This document shows positions 5,098 through 11,426 of a stretch of 11,426 bases of DNA, piece by piece; position 1 is the stretch's first letter; every line of letters starts with the position of its first letter. The notes under the pieces were generated by a model. That model was not told where the DNA came from. It was given only the letters and a program-made list of their open reading frames with translations, and did no database searches. The stretch comes from Acidimicrobiales bacterium (lineage in GTDB: Bacteria; Actinomycetota; Acidimicrobiia; Acidimicrobiales; Iamiaceae). Made by a program: the position numbers and the translations under genes. The stretch is from NCBI GenBank assembly GCA_020439605.1, contig JAGQSI010000034.1, positions 1 to 11,426 on the forward strand, given 5' to 3'.

Positions 5098-7442
5098 GCC
5101 GGTTGAGGAACCTTTCCATAAAGGGTGGTTCGTTGTTGCAGGCGACGACCTAACGGTTCTACCAGGGCGTTGAAGGACTGTTGGTCCATGCCCTGTCCGT
5201 GGCTGGCACCGGCAGCTCGAGAAATGTTCTCATCGATGAGAGTCCCTCCGAGGTCATTCACCCCGGCCTGCAACAGTTGGGCCACACCGCCAGCTCCCAG
5301 CTTCACCCACGAAGCTTGGATGTTCGGAATGAAACCGTTGTAGGCGATGCGCCCTACTGCGTGCATGAGCACAACCTCTCGCCATGTGGGGCCACGTCGC
5401 GCCCTCTTGCGCAGATACATGGGAGATGCCATATGAACAAACGGCAGCGGTACGAACTCGGTGAAGCCGCCGGTCTGGGCTTGGAGATCTCTTGTACGCA
5501 CAATGTGTTTTGCCCATGAACGTGGCTTCTCAATCGAGCCGAACATGATGGTCACATTGGACCTGAGCCCAACCTCATGAGCGATCCTGTGGGCATCGAG
5601 CCACTCTTGGCTATTTACCTTGTCCGGACACAGAATGGCTCGGACCTCATCGTCGAGAATTTCGGCTGCGGTGCCTGGCAGAGTGGCCAAACCCACATCC
5701 ATTAGACGCTTCAGATATGAGTCCAGAGGCTCGTTCAGGCGCTTGGCGCCTTCTGTTACCTCCAGAGCGGTGAAACCGTGCACATGAATGTCTGGCACGG
5801 CCTCCTTGACCGCACGGGTCACGTCTAGGTAGTACTCACCGTCGAAGTCCGGATGGATTCCTCCCTGAAGGCACACCTCGGTTGCTCCAAGCCCCTGGGC
5901 TTCTCTGGCCCTATCGGCGATGTCCTCCAGCGTGAGCAGGTAGGGAGTGCCGCGCAGGTTCAAGGACTTGGGGCCTTTGGAGAACCCGCAGAACTGACAT
6001 TTGAAGGTGCAGACGTTGGTGTAGTTGATGTTGCGGTTGGAGACCCACGTAACAACATCGCCCACAGCGTGCGAGCGCAATTCGTCGGCTAGTTCCACAA
6101 TGGCGCCAACCTCGCGGCCGCGAGCCGAGAACAACACTGTGATCTGGTCCTCGGCCAGAACGTCACCCTCGCGAGCTGCCTTGAGGACCTGGGCAACTTT
6201 GCCGGTAGCACGTGAAGGGCCCGGAACAAGTTGAGGTGGATCGGATTCCAGTCCGACGTACCACTGCGTGGAACGGCGACCCACGAGGATGACTTCAGCA
6301 CCGTCTCCGACGTTCTTCACCTCACCAACTGTCTGGGGGTGAACTGCCCCGGGGTCATCTCTGGCGAGACCTTGTGCGTCACTTCGATCTAGCACCGCAA
6401 AAGTGAGCTTCTCGTCGAGCCATCTATCCGGGGCGGTGGCGTACTCGGGATAGATTGTGAGCCGTGGCGCCAGCTCGAATCCGTGAGCCTCGGTCACCTC
6501 GCGTAGGCGATCAAGCTGTGGCCATGGACGCTCCGGATTGACGTAGTCTGCGGTGACGGGCGAAACCCCACCCCAGTCATCGATTCCGGCATCGAGCAGG
6601 ACTGAGAAGTCATCTGAGAGATTGGGTGGTGCCTGCAAATGGATATCTGAGGGAAGAATCAGCCGGGCAAGCGCTATTGCCTCTAGATAGTCCTCGGTGG
6701 GACACGGCGGCGCCTGATGCATCGCGGTAGCTGGTTTGGGAAGGAAGTTCTGAACGATTACCTCCTGTATGTGGCCCCAACGCTGGTGGCTCTCGGCGAT
6801 GGCCATGAGCGCGTCGATACGGTCCTGACGGTTCTCGCCAATGCCAACCAATATCCCTGTGGTGAATGGGATCTGGAGCTTGCCGGCTGCCTCAAGAGTC
6901 TCTAGTCGCCGGGCGGGTTCCTTGTCCGGACTGCCAATATGTGCATCAAGATCTACTCGGAGGGATTCGAGCATCATCCCCTGCGATGGGGCCACCTGTC
7001 TCAGTGACTCGAGTTCGTGGTCGAACAGTGCGCCAGCGTTGGCATGGGGGAGTAGTCCTGTCTCGTTCAGAACGAGCTCACACATGGCTCGGAGATAGTC
7101 CACCGTGGATGAATAGCCATGCTCCTCCAGCCACGATGCCGCCACCGGATAACGAAGTTCCGGGCGTTCCCCAAGCGTGAACAAGGCTTCGTGGCAGCCC
7201 GCCTGCGCACCTTGGCGAGCGATCTGTAGGACTTGGTTGGGCGTCAGGTAAGGGGCCTCTAGGCGCGCTGGTGGCTGAGCAAAGGTGCAGTAGCGGCACT
7301 TGTCCCGACACAGCATCGTCAGCGGTATGAACACCTTGGGCGAGTAGGTGACTCGGGTTCCGGTAGCTGCATCACGTTTGGCTCGAGCGTGCTCGAGCAA
7401 CTCTGGTAGAGGAAGGTCCCATTGGGCCGTAGGTGCAACCAT
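5094..7442 (-). CDS. fbiC: FbiC, bifunctional FO synthase (CofG-CofH fusion) for coenzyme F420
   Basis: FbiC makes 7,8-didemethyl-8-hydroxy-5-deazariboflavin (FO), the chromophore of coenzyme F420, from tyrosine and 5-amino-6-ribitylamino-uracil. Archaea use two proteins; actinobacteria use this fusion of two radical-SAM enzymes. From the ATG at 7442 the product is 782 residues. The N-terminal CofG half carries CRDKCRYC (Cys45, 49, 52). The C-terminal CofH half carries CTFKCQFC (Cys478, 482, 485). Both are CX3CX2C motifs for 4Fe-4S clusters. The C-terminal AGVNDLGGTLIDENISRAAG and RQRTT-like QQRTTLYG ends are typical. The open frame extends upstream to 7535, but the ATG at 7442 gives the family-like N-terminus; its ribosome site is weak. 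It heads a tight four-gene - strand set and is divergent from the secreted glucosaminidase gene. Confidence 0.96.
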   Translation of the reverse strand: MVAPTAQWDLPLPELLEHARAKRDAATGTRVTYSPKVFIPLTMLCRDKCRYCTFAQPPARLEAPYLTPNQVLQIARQGAQAGCHEALFTLGERPELRYPVAASWLEEHGYSSTVDYLRAMCELVLNETGLLPHANAGALFDHELESLRQVAPSQGMMLESLRVDLDAHIGSPDKEPARRLETLEAAGKLQIPFTTGILVGIGENRQDRIDALMAIAESHQRWGHIQEVIVQNFLPKPATAMHQAPPCPTEDYLEAIALARLILPSDIHLQAPPNLSDDFSVLLDAGIDDWGGVSPVTADYVNPERPWPQLDRLREVTEAHGFELAPRLTIYPEYATAPDRWLDEKLTFAVLDRSDAQGLARDDPGAVHPQTVGEVKNVGDGAEVILVGRRSTQWYVGLESDPPQLVPGPSRATGKVAQVLKAAREGDVLAEDQITVLFSARGREVGAIVELADELRSHAVGDVVTWVSNRNINYTNVCTFKCQFCGFSKGPKSLNLRGTPYLLTLEDIADRAREAQGLGATEVCLQGGIHPDFDGEYYLDVTRAVKEAVPDIHVHGFTALEVTEGAKRLNEPLDSYLKRLMDVGLATLPGTAAEILDDEVRAILCPDKVNSQEWLDAHRIAHEVGLRSNVTIMFGSIEKPRSWAKHIVRTRDLQAQTGGFTEFVPLPFVHMASPMYLRKRARRGPTWREVVLMHAVGRIAYNGFIPNIQASWVKLGAGGVAQLLQAGVNDLGGTLIDENISRAAGASHGQGMDQQSFNALVEPLGRRLQQRTTLYGKVPQPA

Positions 7443-7527
7443 GAGCGGCAGGCTACCGGCCTGATGCCAACAAAGCGGACAGGAGCTCTGGTTGAATAGA
7501 CCTATACATGTGCCGATAAGAGGAATC
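7443..7527. promoter_or_regulatory. Divergent intergenic region between fbiC and the glucosaminidase gene
   Basis: This 85-nt gap must hold promoters or leaders for two genes reading apart. I see no convincing -35/-10 pair; TATACA at 7503-7508 is a possible but unsupported -10 for the + gene. A 5-bp inverted repeat, CAGGC (7449-7453) and GCCTG (7459-7463) with a 5-nt loop, sits 7 nt ahead of the fbiC ATG and would occupy its ribosome-binding position. AAGAGGA at 7518-7524 precedes the GTG at 7528. Confidence 0.45.
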
Positions 7528-8814
7528 GTGGCCAAACCCCAGTCAACCCGTAGGCTCCGGCGTCAAGGAGCTGTCCTTGGCGTCTTCTTGGGCCTAGTTG
7601 GTTCGCTATGTGTCCTGGTTGCTGCGCCTGCTTCAGCGGCCGTCACGCCCGTGATGGACACGTCGGTAGTCACAGCTGCGGAGTTGGCCAACTGGTATCG
7701 CTCCAAGGGAAAGACAAACGGAGCCACGGTCGACATCGACACCCTTGCAGCGTTGTTCATCAACGAAGGAGCAGCAGAAGGGGTCGCAGGAGATCTTGCA
7801 TTTGCTCAATCGATCGTTGAGACCGGCTACTTCGGATTCTCGTCACGTGTGCCGGGATCGTTCAACAACTTCTCGGGTCTTGGAGCAGTTGACGGGGGAA
7901 CCGGCGCGGCGCAGTTCCCCGATGCTCAAACCGGGGTGCGAGCCCAGATCCAACATCTTCGGGCGTATGCGGATCCCAAGGTGACGGTTGCAAATCTCGC
8001 TAACCCTCTGGTTGACCCGCGGTTCAACCTTGTTTCGCCCAAGGGAAAGGCTCCCAACTGGGAGCAGTTCGGCGGTGGGATCTGGGCAAGTGACCCTGCA
8101 TATTCGGGCAAGGTGCTCGGGATCTATCAACAGATCCTCACCTTCATTGGCTATCAGTGGGCTCCGTTTAGATCAGCATCAAGTTTGGTGAAACAGACCC
8201 ACCGAGACATCTTGGCCAGAGCACCTAGTAGCGCGGAGCTTGTCTCGGGCGTCTACGACCTAGAAGCAAAGAGAATTACTCCGGCCAAGTATCTGGCGAC
8301 ATTGGTAGATGGTGAGGCCTCAAAACATGGACAACCAGTGGCGCGCCTCTATTTGGCGGCGCTTGGTCGTTTGCCAGATGCCGGAGGTCTTGAGTTCTGG
8401 ACTCAGCAGCACTACCAGGGCAGATCTCTGCTCTACATCGTGACCAGGGTGTTGAGTTCAAGCGAGTTTGCTCGCAGGTTCGGCAATGGGACCAACACAG
8501 ATTTTGTCAACATGCTCTACCAGAATGTGCTCGGTAGACCCGGCGATTGGGCAGGAACGCAGTTCTGGGTTGGTCGTCTGGCGTCTGGAAACGTCAGCAG
8601 GGCGAGTTTGGTGGTGTCATTCAGTGAATCACCAGAGCATGTTCGCAAGTCGGCGCCAACCACCGAGGCCTGCGTGGTGTTTCTCGGGATGGTCCGCAGA
8701 GCACCTGATCCCTCTGCGCTCAGTTGGTGGAGCACCAAACGCGCTTCAGGGTCACCCACAGATGTCCTGACCTCGTTGGTGCTGTCCTCGGCCGAGTATG
8801 CAGCTCGGATCTAG
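7528..8814 (+). CDS. Secreted glucosaminidase (GH73-like) with DUF4214-type repeats
   Basis: This is a predicted exported peptidoglycan hydrolase that cuts the glycan backbone. From the GTG at 7528 (AAGAGGA 3 nt upstream) it is 428 residues. A signal peptide is clear: basic RRLRR at 8-12, hydrophobic core 14-33 and a likely cut after APASA at 37-38. It has no lipobox Cys. The catalytic domain spans roughly 46-195 and contains AQSIVETGYFGF, with Glu98 the likely catalytic acid, then NNFSGLGA and AQFPDAQTGVRAQIQHL, the pattern of glucosaminidase-type domains. The C-terminal half (about 224-428) is four repeats of roughly 45-56 residues resembling DUF4214, a domain found in many secreted proteins and thought to mediate binding. 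Earlier in-frame starts at 7492 (TTG) and 7510 (GTG) exist but lack a ribosome site. The stop overlaps that of pgl on the other strand. Confidence 0.88.
   Translation: MAKPQSTRRLRRQGAVLGVFLGLVGSLCVLVAAPASAAVTPVMDTSVVTAAELANWYRSKGKTNGATVDIDTLAALFINEGAAEGVAGDLAFAQSIVETGYFGFSSRVPGSFNNFSGLGAVDGGTGAAQFPDAQTGVRAQIQHLRAYADPKVTVANLANPLVDPRFNLVSPKGKAPNWEQFGGGIWASDPAYSGKVLGIYQQILTFIGYQWAPFRSASSLVKQTHRDILARAPSSAELVSGVYDLEAKRITPAKYLATLVDGEASKHGQPVARLYLAALGRLPDAGGLEFWTQQHYQGRSLLYIVTRVLSSSEFARRFGNGTNTDFVNMLYQNVLGRPGDWAGTQFWVGRLASGNVSRASLVVSFSESPEHVRKSAPTTEACVVFLGMVRRAPDPSALSWWSTKRASGSPTDVLTSLVLSSAEYAARI
8197..8811 (+). repeat. Four tandem DUF4214-like protein repeats
   Basis: The encoded segment splits into four related units: 8197-8346 (opening THRDILAR), 8347-8514 (LYLAALGR), 8515-8676 (LYQNVLGR) and 8677-8811 (VFLGMVRRAP). 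Units 2-4 share a Trp (FW or WW) about 15-20 residues after the opening and a conserved later stretch (LSSSEFA, FSESPEH, LSSAEYA). They are similar in protein but not recognisably at the DNA level, so the repetition is old. Confidence 0.65.
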
Positions 8815-8829
8815 GAGAGGCGAGCTGCA
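8799..8829. terminator. Candidate bidirectional terminator hairpin over overlapping stops
   Basis: TGCAGCTCG (8799-8807) and CGAGCTGCA (8821-8829) form a perfect 9-bp inverted repeat with a 13-nt spacer. The spacer contains CTAG (8811-8814), in which the TAG stop of the glucosaminidase gene and the TAG stop of pgl overlap by three bases. A further 3-bp stem is possible inside the loop. There is no T tract on either side, so classical intrinsic termination is not supported. The stem could act with Rho or protect 3' ends. Confidence 0.5.
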
Positions 8830-9488
8830 GCAGCTTGGTCCACCAGCCACAGGACGCGCTCGGCGCTGATCTGGCTACCAGGTAGGGAGTTGTCGCGAGC
8901 CATCGTTGCCATGGCATCGGCCTTGTCCTCGCCAGACACTGTGACCAGTGCCAGATGAGCTCGGGCGATACCGGCGAATGTGAGCGTCATCCGTTCATGG
9001 GGGTGGTTGCCGGAGGGGTCTTGGTTCATTGTGACCAGACGCCCGGGGTCTGCACTTAGAGCTGGCGAATCCACGAACAGCGAAGCGGTGTGGCCATCTG
9101 CACCCAAGCCGAGATGAACGACATCAAAGTGCCCGAGGTCTCCGAGCCTCAGCTGGTAGCTATCTGCGCCCTCATTGCAGCGCATGAGGTGAGTTGCGTT
9201 TGCTGCACCAACTCGGTCCAGCAGGGCTTCTCTAGCGAGGTAGTAGTTGGAGTCTGGGTCATCGTGGGGCACGCAGCGCTCATCGGCCCAGTAGACGTCT
9301 ACCTTCCACCAGTCGATCAGCGAGCTGTCCTGCTGGGCTAGGTGCTCATAGCAACGCCTAGCTGTGGGGTCGCCTGTCAGCGCGATGGAGAAGGGGTCTT
9401 GTGCTCGGCTACGGAAAGCTTCGGCCATTTCCGCAGCGAACGCCGAAGCCACATCGTCGACTACACGAAGTTCACCGGGAATCGCCAT
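8811..9488 (-). CDS. pgl: 6-phosphogluconolactonase
   Basis: Pgl hydrolyses 6-phospho-gluconolactone to 6-phosphogluconate in the oxidative pentose phosphate pathway, in the cytoplasm. The 225-residue product matches the family length. It carries VYWADERCVP (65-74, matching the usual DERxVP), DSNYYLAREALL (79-90) and the signature LGLGADGHTASLF (126-138). The usual phosphate-binding loop near the N-terminus, normally GGSTP-like, here reads ALTGDPTA (36-43), an unusual variant. The ATG at 9488 is one base after the tal stop at 9490; the longer in-frame opening to 9602 lies inside tal and is a shadow. This spacing implies co-translation with tal. The TAG stop overlaps the stop of the convergent glucosaminidase gene. 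Confidence 0.92.
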   Translation of the reverse strand: MAIPGELRVVDDVASAFAAEMAEAFRSRAQDPFSIALTGDPTARRCYEHLAQQDSSLIDWWKVDVYWADERCVPHDDPDSNYYLAREALLDRVGAANATHLMRCNEGADSYQLRLGDLGHFDVVHLGLGADGHTASLFVDSPALSADPGRLVTMNQDPSGNHPHERMTLTFAGIARAHLALVTVSGEDKADAMATMARDNSLPGSQISAERVLWLVDQAAAARLS

Positions 9489-9489
9489 G

Positions 9490-10590
9490 TCAGGTTCCGC
9501 TCGTGAGTTGTTCGGCCTTCTTGCCCAGCGAAACGAGTAGGTCATCGAAAGCCTGCTCGAACGCGGAGACTCCCTGGTTCTCGAGTTCCGTGGTGATGGC
9601 ATCTAGATCGATCCCGAGAGCTGCAATGGCATCGAGGGTGGCGTGGGCCTCGTCTAGGGCACGATCTGCGTTGCGGCCAATTACGCCTTCGGTCTCGAAA
9701 GCGGCGATTGTCACCTCAGGCATGGTGTTGACGGTATTGGGTCCGATAAGAGAATCCACATAGAGCGTCTTGGGATAAGCAGGGTTCTTGGTGGATGTTG
9801 ATGCCCACAACGGACGCTGCGGTTGCGCTCCGCGTGACTTGAGCGCATCCCAGCGTGGTCCTTGGTAGCGATTCAAGAACAGTTCATAGGCAAGCTTGGC
9901 GTTGGCCACTGCAGCTTTGCCCATCAGAGCCTGAGCCTCAGGAGAACCGATCTTTGCGAGCTGTTCATCCACTGCATGGTCCACACGGCTCACAAAGAAG
10001 GACGCAACACTCGAAACGTGATCCAGCGGACCGTCGATCGCCTCAAGAGCATCGAAATGAGCATCGATGATCTCGCCGTATCTCGCCACACTGAAAAGCA
10101 GTGTGACGTTTACGCTGATGCCGCTAGCGAGAACGTCTCGAATCGCAGGAATACCTTCGGCTGTTCCGGGGATCTTGATGTACAGATTGGGTTTGTTGAT
10201 CTTGGCGAAAAGCTCTCTGGCGGCTTTGAGGGTGCCTTCGGTGTCACGGGCCAACGAAGGTGCAACCTCAACCGACACGTATCCATCAAGGCCGTTACTA
10301 GCCTCGTGTACTGGCGCCAAAATGTCGAGAGCGCGCGTTATGTCGGTTGTGACGAGCCCCCAGTAGGCCTCTTCCACCGATGCACCAGAGTTGATCAGTT
10401 CGCCGAACTGCTCGTCGTAGATTGCCTGACCCTCAATGGCCTTCTGGAAAATCGAGGGGTTGGACGTGACGCCTCGCACGCCACGGTCTACCCACTGCTG
10501 GAGTTCACCGTCTTGGATCCAGTCACGTCGGAGGTTGTCCAGCCATGGGCTTTGGCCTCCGAGGGTCCATAGATCGTGCAAAGAACTCAC
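9490..10590 (-). CDS. tal: Transaldolase (long actinobacterial type)
   Basis: Transaldolase moves a dihydroxyacetone unit between sedoheptulose-7-phosphate and glyceraldehyde-3-phosphate in the non-oxidative pentose phosphate pathway. The 366-residue length is that of the long form seen in mycobacteria and relatives, not the 220- or 317-residue forms. Landmarks are GVTSNPSIFQKAI (40-52), GYVSVEV (103-109), LYIKIPGT (136-143) with Lys139 as the Schiff-base residue, and ISVNVTLLFS (158-167). The GTG start at 10590 is fixed by a strong AAGGAG 5 nt upstream. The gene lies 16 nt after tkt and 1 nt before pgl on the same strand, so the three are almost certainly one operon. Confidence 0.97.
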   Translation of the reverse strand: MSSLHDLWTLGGQSPWLDNLRRDWIQDGELQQWVDRGVRGVTSNPSIFQKAIEGQAIYDEQFGELINSGASVEEAYWGLVTTDITRALDILAPVHEASNGLDGYVSVEVAPSLARDTEGTLKAARELFAKINKPNLYIKIPGTAEGIPAIRDVLASGISVNVTLLFSVARYGEIIDAHFDALEAIDGPLDHVSSVASFFVSRVDHAVDEQLAKIGSPEAQALMGKAAVANAKLAYELFLNRYQGPRWDALKSRGAQPQRPLWASTSTKNPAYPKTLYVDSLIGPNTVNTMPEVTIAAFETEGVIGRNADRALDEAHATLDAIAALGIDLDAITTELENQGVSAFEQAFDDLLVSLGKKAEQLTSGT

Positions 10591-10595
10591 TGGAT

Positions 10596-10601
10596 CTCCT
10601 T
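10596..10601 (-). promoter_or_regulatory. Strong ribosome binding site of tal
   Basis: AAGGAG on the - strand lies 5 nt before the GTG at 10590, in the 16-nt gap after tkt. It is the best Shine-Dalgarno match in the window and settles the GTG start. Confidence 0.8.
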
Positions 10602-10606
10602 AGCTT

Positions 10607-11426
10607 CTATTCGTCGATCTCTACGATTAGTTCACGTGCGATGTTTGCCACGTTCTGAGCGTTGATCCCCAGCTCGGCCATCACCACAGAACCCGGAGCG
10701 GATGCACCAAAGCGATCTATGGCCACGGTTTCATCAGCCCAACGATCCCAGCCGAATGACACGCCGGCCTCTACAGCAACTGTTGGCACGATCCCTGGGA
10801 GAACCTCTGCCTGGTACTGCTCGTCCTGCTGGTCGAAATCCTCCCAACAAGGCATTGAGACAACACGCGCACCGATACCGCTCTGGCTCAAGATCTCAGC
10901 CGCATCCACGCACACAGACACCTCCGAACCCGTACCAACCAGGACGATGTCGGGCAGAGCGTCCTCGCTGATTCCATGCTCAGAAAGGACATACGCCCCT
11001 CTAGCGGTGCCTTCGTTGCCGGCAGTAGATGGAAGTACCGGCAGGTCCTGGCGAGAAAGGATGAGAGCAGTTGGCCCTTGGTGCTCCAGAGCCTGGGCCC
11101 AAGCAGCTGCGGTCTCGTTGGCGTCTGCTGGTCTAACCACACGTAGGCCTGGCATCGCACGAAGAGAAGCAAGGTGTTCGATGGGCTGATGGGTGGGGCC
11201 GTCCTCGCCCACGCCAACCGAGTCATGTGTCCAGCTATAGATGACCTGATGTCCAGATAGCGCGGCGAGGCGCACAGCCGGGCGCATGTAATCGGAGAAG
11301 ACGAAGAAGGTTCCACCAACGGCGATCACTCCGCCGTGCGCAGCCATGCCATTCATTACGGCACCCATTGCGTGTTCACGGATACCGAAGTAGATCTGGC
11401 GGCCCTGTGGGTTGTTGCGGTCGAAC
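10607..11426 (-). CDS. tkt: Transketolase, C-terminal part (5' end outside window)
   Basis: Transketolase is the thiamine-diphosphate enzyme that transfers two-carbon units between sugar phosphates in the pentose phosphate pathway. The frame is open to the right edge of the window. The visible 272 residues begin in the pyrimidine-binding domain with FDRNNPQGRQIYFGIREHAMG, which includes the conserved FGIREH Glu that activates the cofactor. HDSVGVGEDGPTHQPIEHLASLR follows, the most recognisable transketolase signature, and then the C-terminal domain. A full transketolase is about 660-700 residues, so roughly the first 60 percent is outside. The Met at 11368 is internal and not the start. It is first in this window's tkt-tal-pgl set, with 16 nt to tal. 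Confidence 0.96.
   Translation of the reverse strand, partial: FDRNNPQGRQIYFGIREHAMGAVMNGMAAHGGVIAVGGTFFVFSDYMRPAVRLAALSGHQVIYSWTHDSVGVGEDGPTHQPIEHLASLRAMPGLRVVRPADANETAAAWAQALEHQGPTALILSRQDLPVLPSTAGNEGTARGAYVLSEHGISEDALPDIVLVGTGSEVSVCVDAAEILSQSGIGARVVSMPCWEDFDQQDEQYQAEVLPGIVPTVAVEAGVSFGWDRWADETVAIDRFGASAPGSVVMAELGINAQNVANIARELIVEIDE

Noticed and set aside
5111..5124. CCTTT/AAAGG 5-bp hairpin near the end of fbiC
   Set aside because: A short AT-containing stem with a tetraloop inside coding sequence, too easily formed by chance and too far from the next start to mask a ribosome site.
7443..7535. 31-residue N-terminal extension of FbiC containing CPLC
   Set aside because: The CPLC pair looks like a metal site, but the extension overlaps the start of the divergent gene and FbiC proteins normally begin near the ATG at 7442.
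9489..9602. N-terminal extension of Pgl to 9602
   Set aside because: It lies wholly within tal and is Arg/Ser-rich; the ATG at 9488 gives the normal family length.
9862..10572. 236-aa open frame on the + strand
   Set aside because: Fully antisense to tal, whose motifs are unmistakable; no recognisable protein features.
10662..11189. 175-aa open frame on the + strand
   Set aside because: Antisense to the transketolase coding region, Ser/Thr/Pro-rich shadow composition.

Overview
This window most likely comes from an actinobacterial chromosome. The main reason is a full-length, single-polypeptide FbiC (FO synthase for coenzyme F420), a CofG-CofH fusion typical of Actinomycetota. Other signs are a tkt-tal-pgl sugar-phosphate cluster, the long mycobacterial-type transaldolase, frequent GTG/TTG starts and moderately high GC (estimated by eye). 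A secreted glucosaminidase with DUF4214-type repeats and an actinobacterial-looking small-protein set point towards Acidimicrobiia, but that placement is inference. No RNA genes, CRISPR arrays, insertion sequences, phage genes or integration scars were recognised. This looks like a compact core-genome segment, not an accessory island.

Layout. (1) Positions 1-3082, + strand: the 3' part of rnd (RNase D), a 64-residue putative zinc-binding protein, and typA/bipA (ribosome-associated GTPase). (2) Positions 3083-7442, - strand, read right to left: fbiC, a LOG/TIGR00730 nucleotide-hydrolase-like gene overlapping fbiC by 4 nt, a 66-residue charged helical protein, and a Cys-rich protein resembling the YkgJ-type metal-cluster fold. 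All are spaced tightly enough to be one operon. (3) Positions 7528-8814, + strand: a secreted cell-wall glucosaminidase, divergent from fbiC. (4) Positions 8811-11426, - strand: tkt (3' part), tal and pgl, a compact pentose-phosphate-pathway operon. The zwf and opcA genes, often found between tal and pgl in actinobacteria, are absent here.

How the genes relate. The pentose-phosphate genes supply ribose-5-P and related sugars. FbiC makes the F420 chromophore from tyrosine and a riboflavin-pathway intermediate. In F420-using actinobacteria, an F420-dependent glucose-6-phosphate dehydrogenase can make the lactone that Pgl hydrolyses, so the neighbourhood hints at, but does not prove, an F420-linked entry to the pathway.

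The most notable non-coding signal is at the gene ends. Both convergent gene pairs have zero or negative spacing: TGATCA holds two abutting stops and CTAG holds two overlapping stops. Each junction sits at the centre of an inverted repeat (14 bp perfect palindrome at 3076-3089; 9-bp arms at 8799-8829). The stop codon of the 64-residue gene also lies in the loop of a short hairpin (1192-1208). None of these is followed by a T tract. No obviously new multi-gene system is visible; the fbiC-LOG-small protein-Cys-rich protein operon is the best candidate for an under-described functional association.
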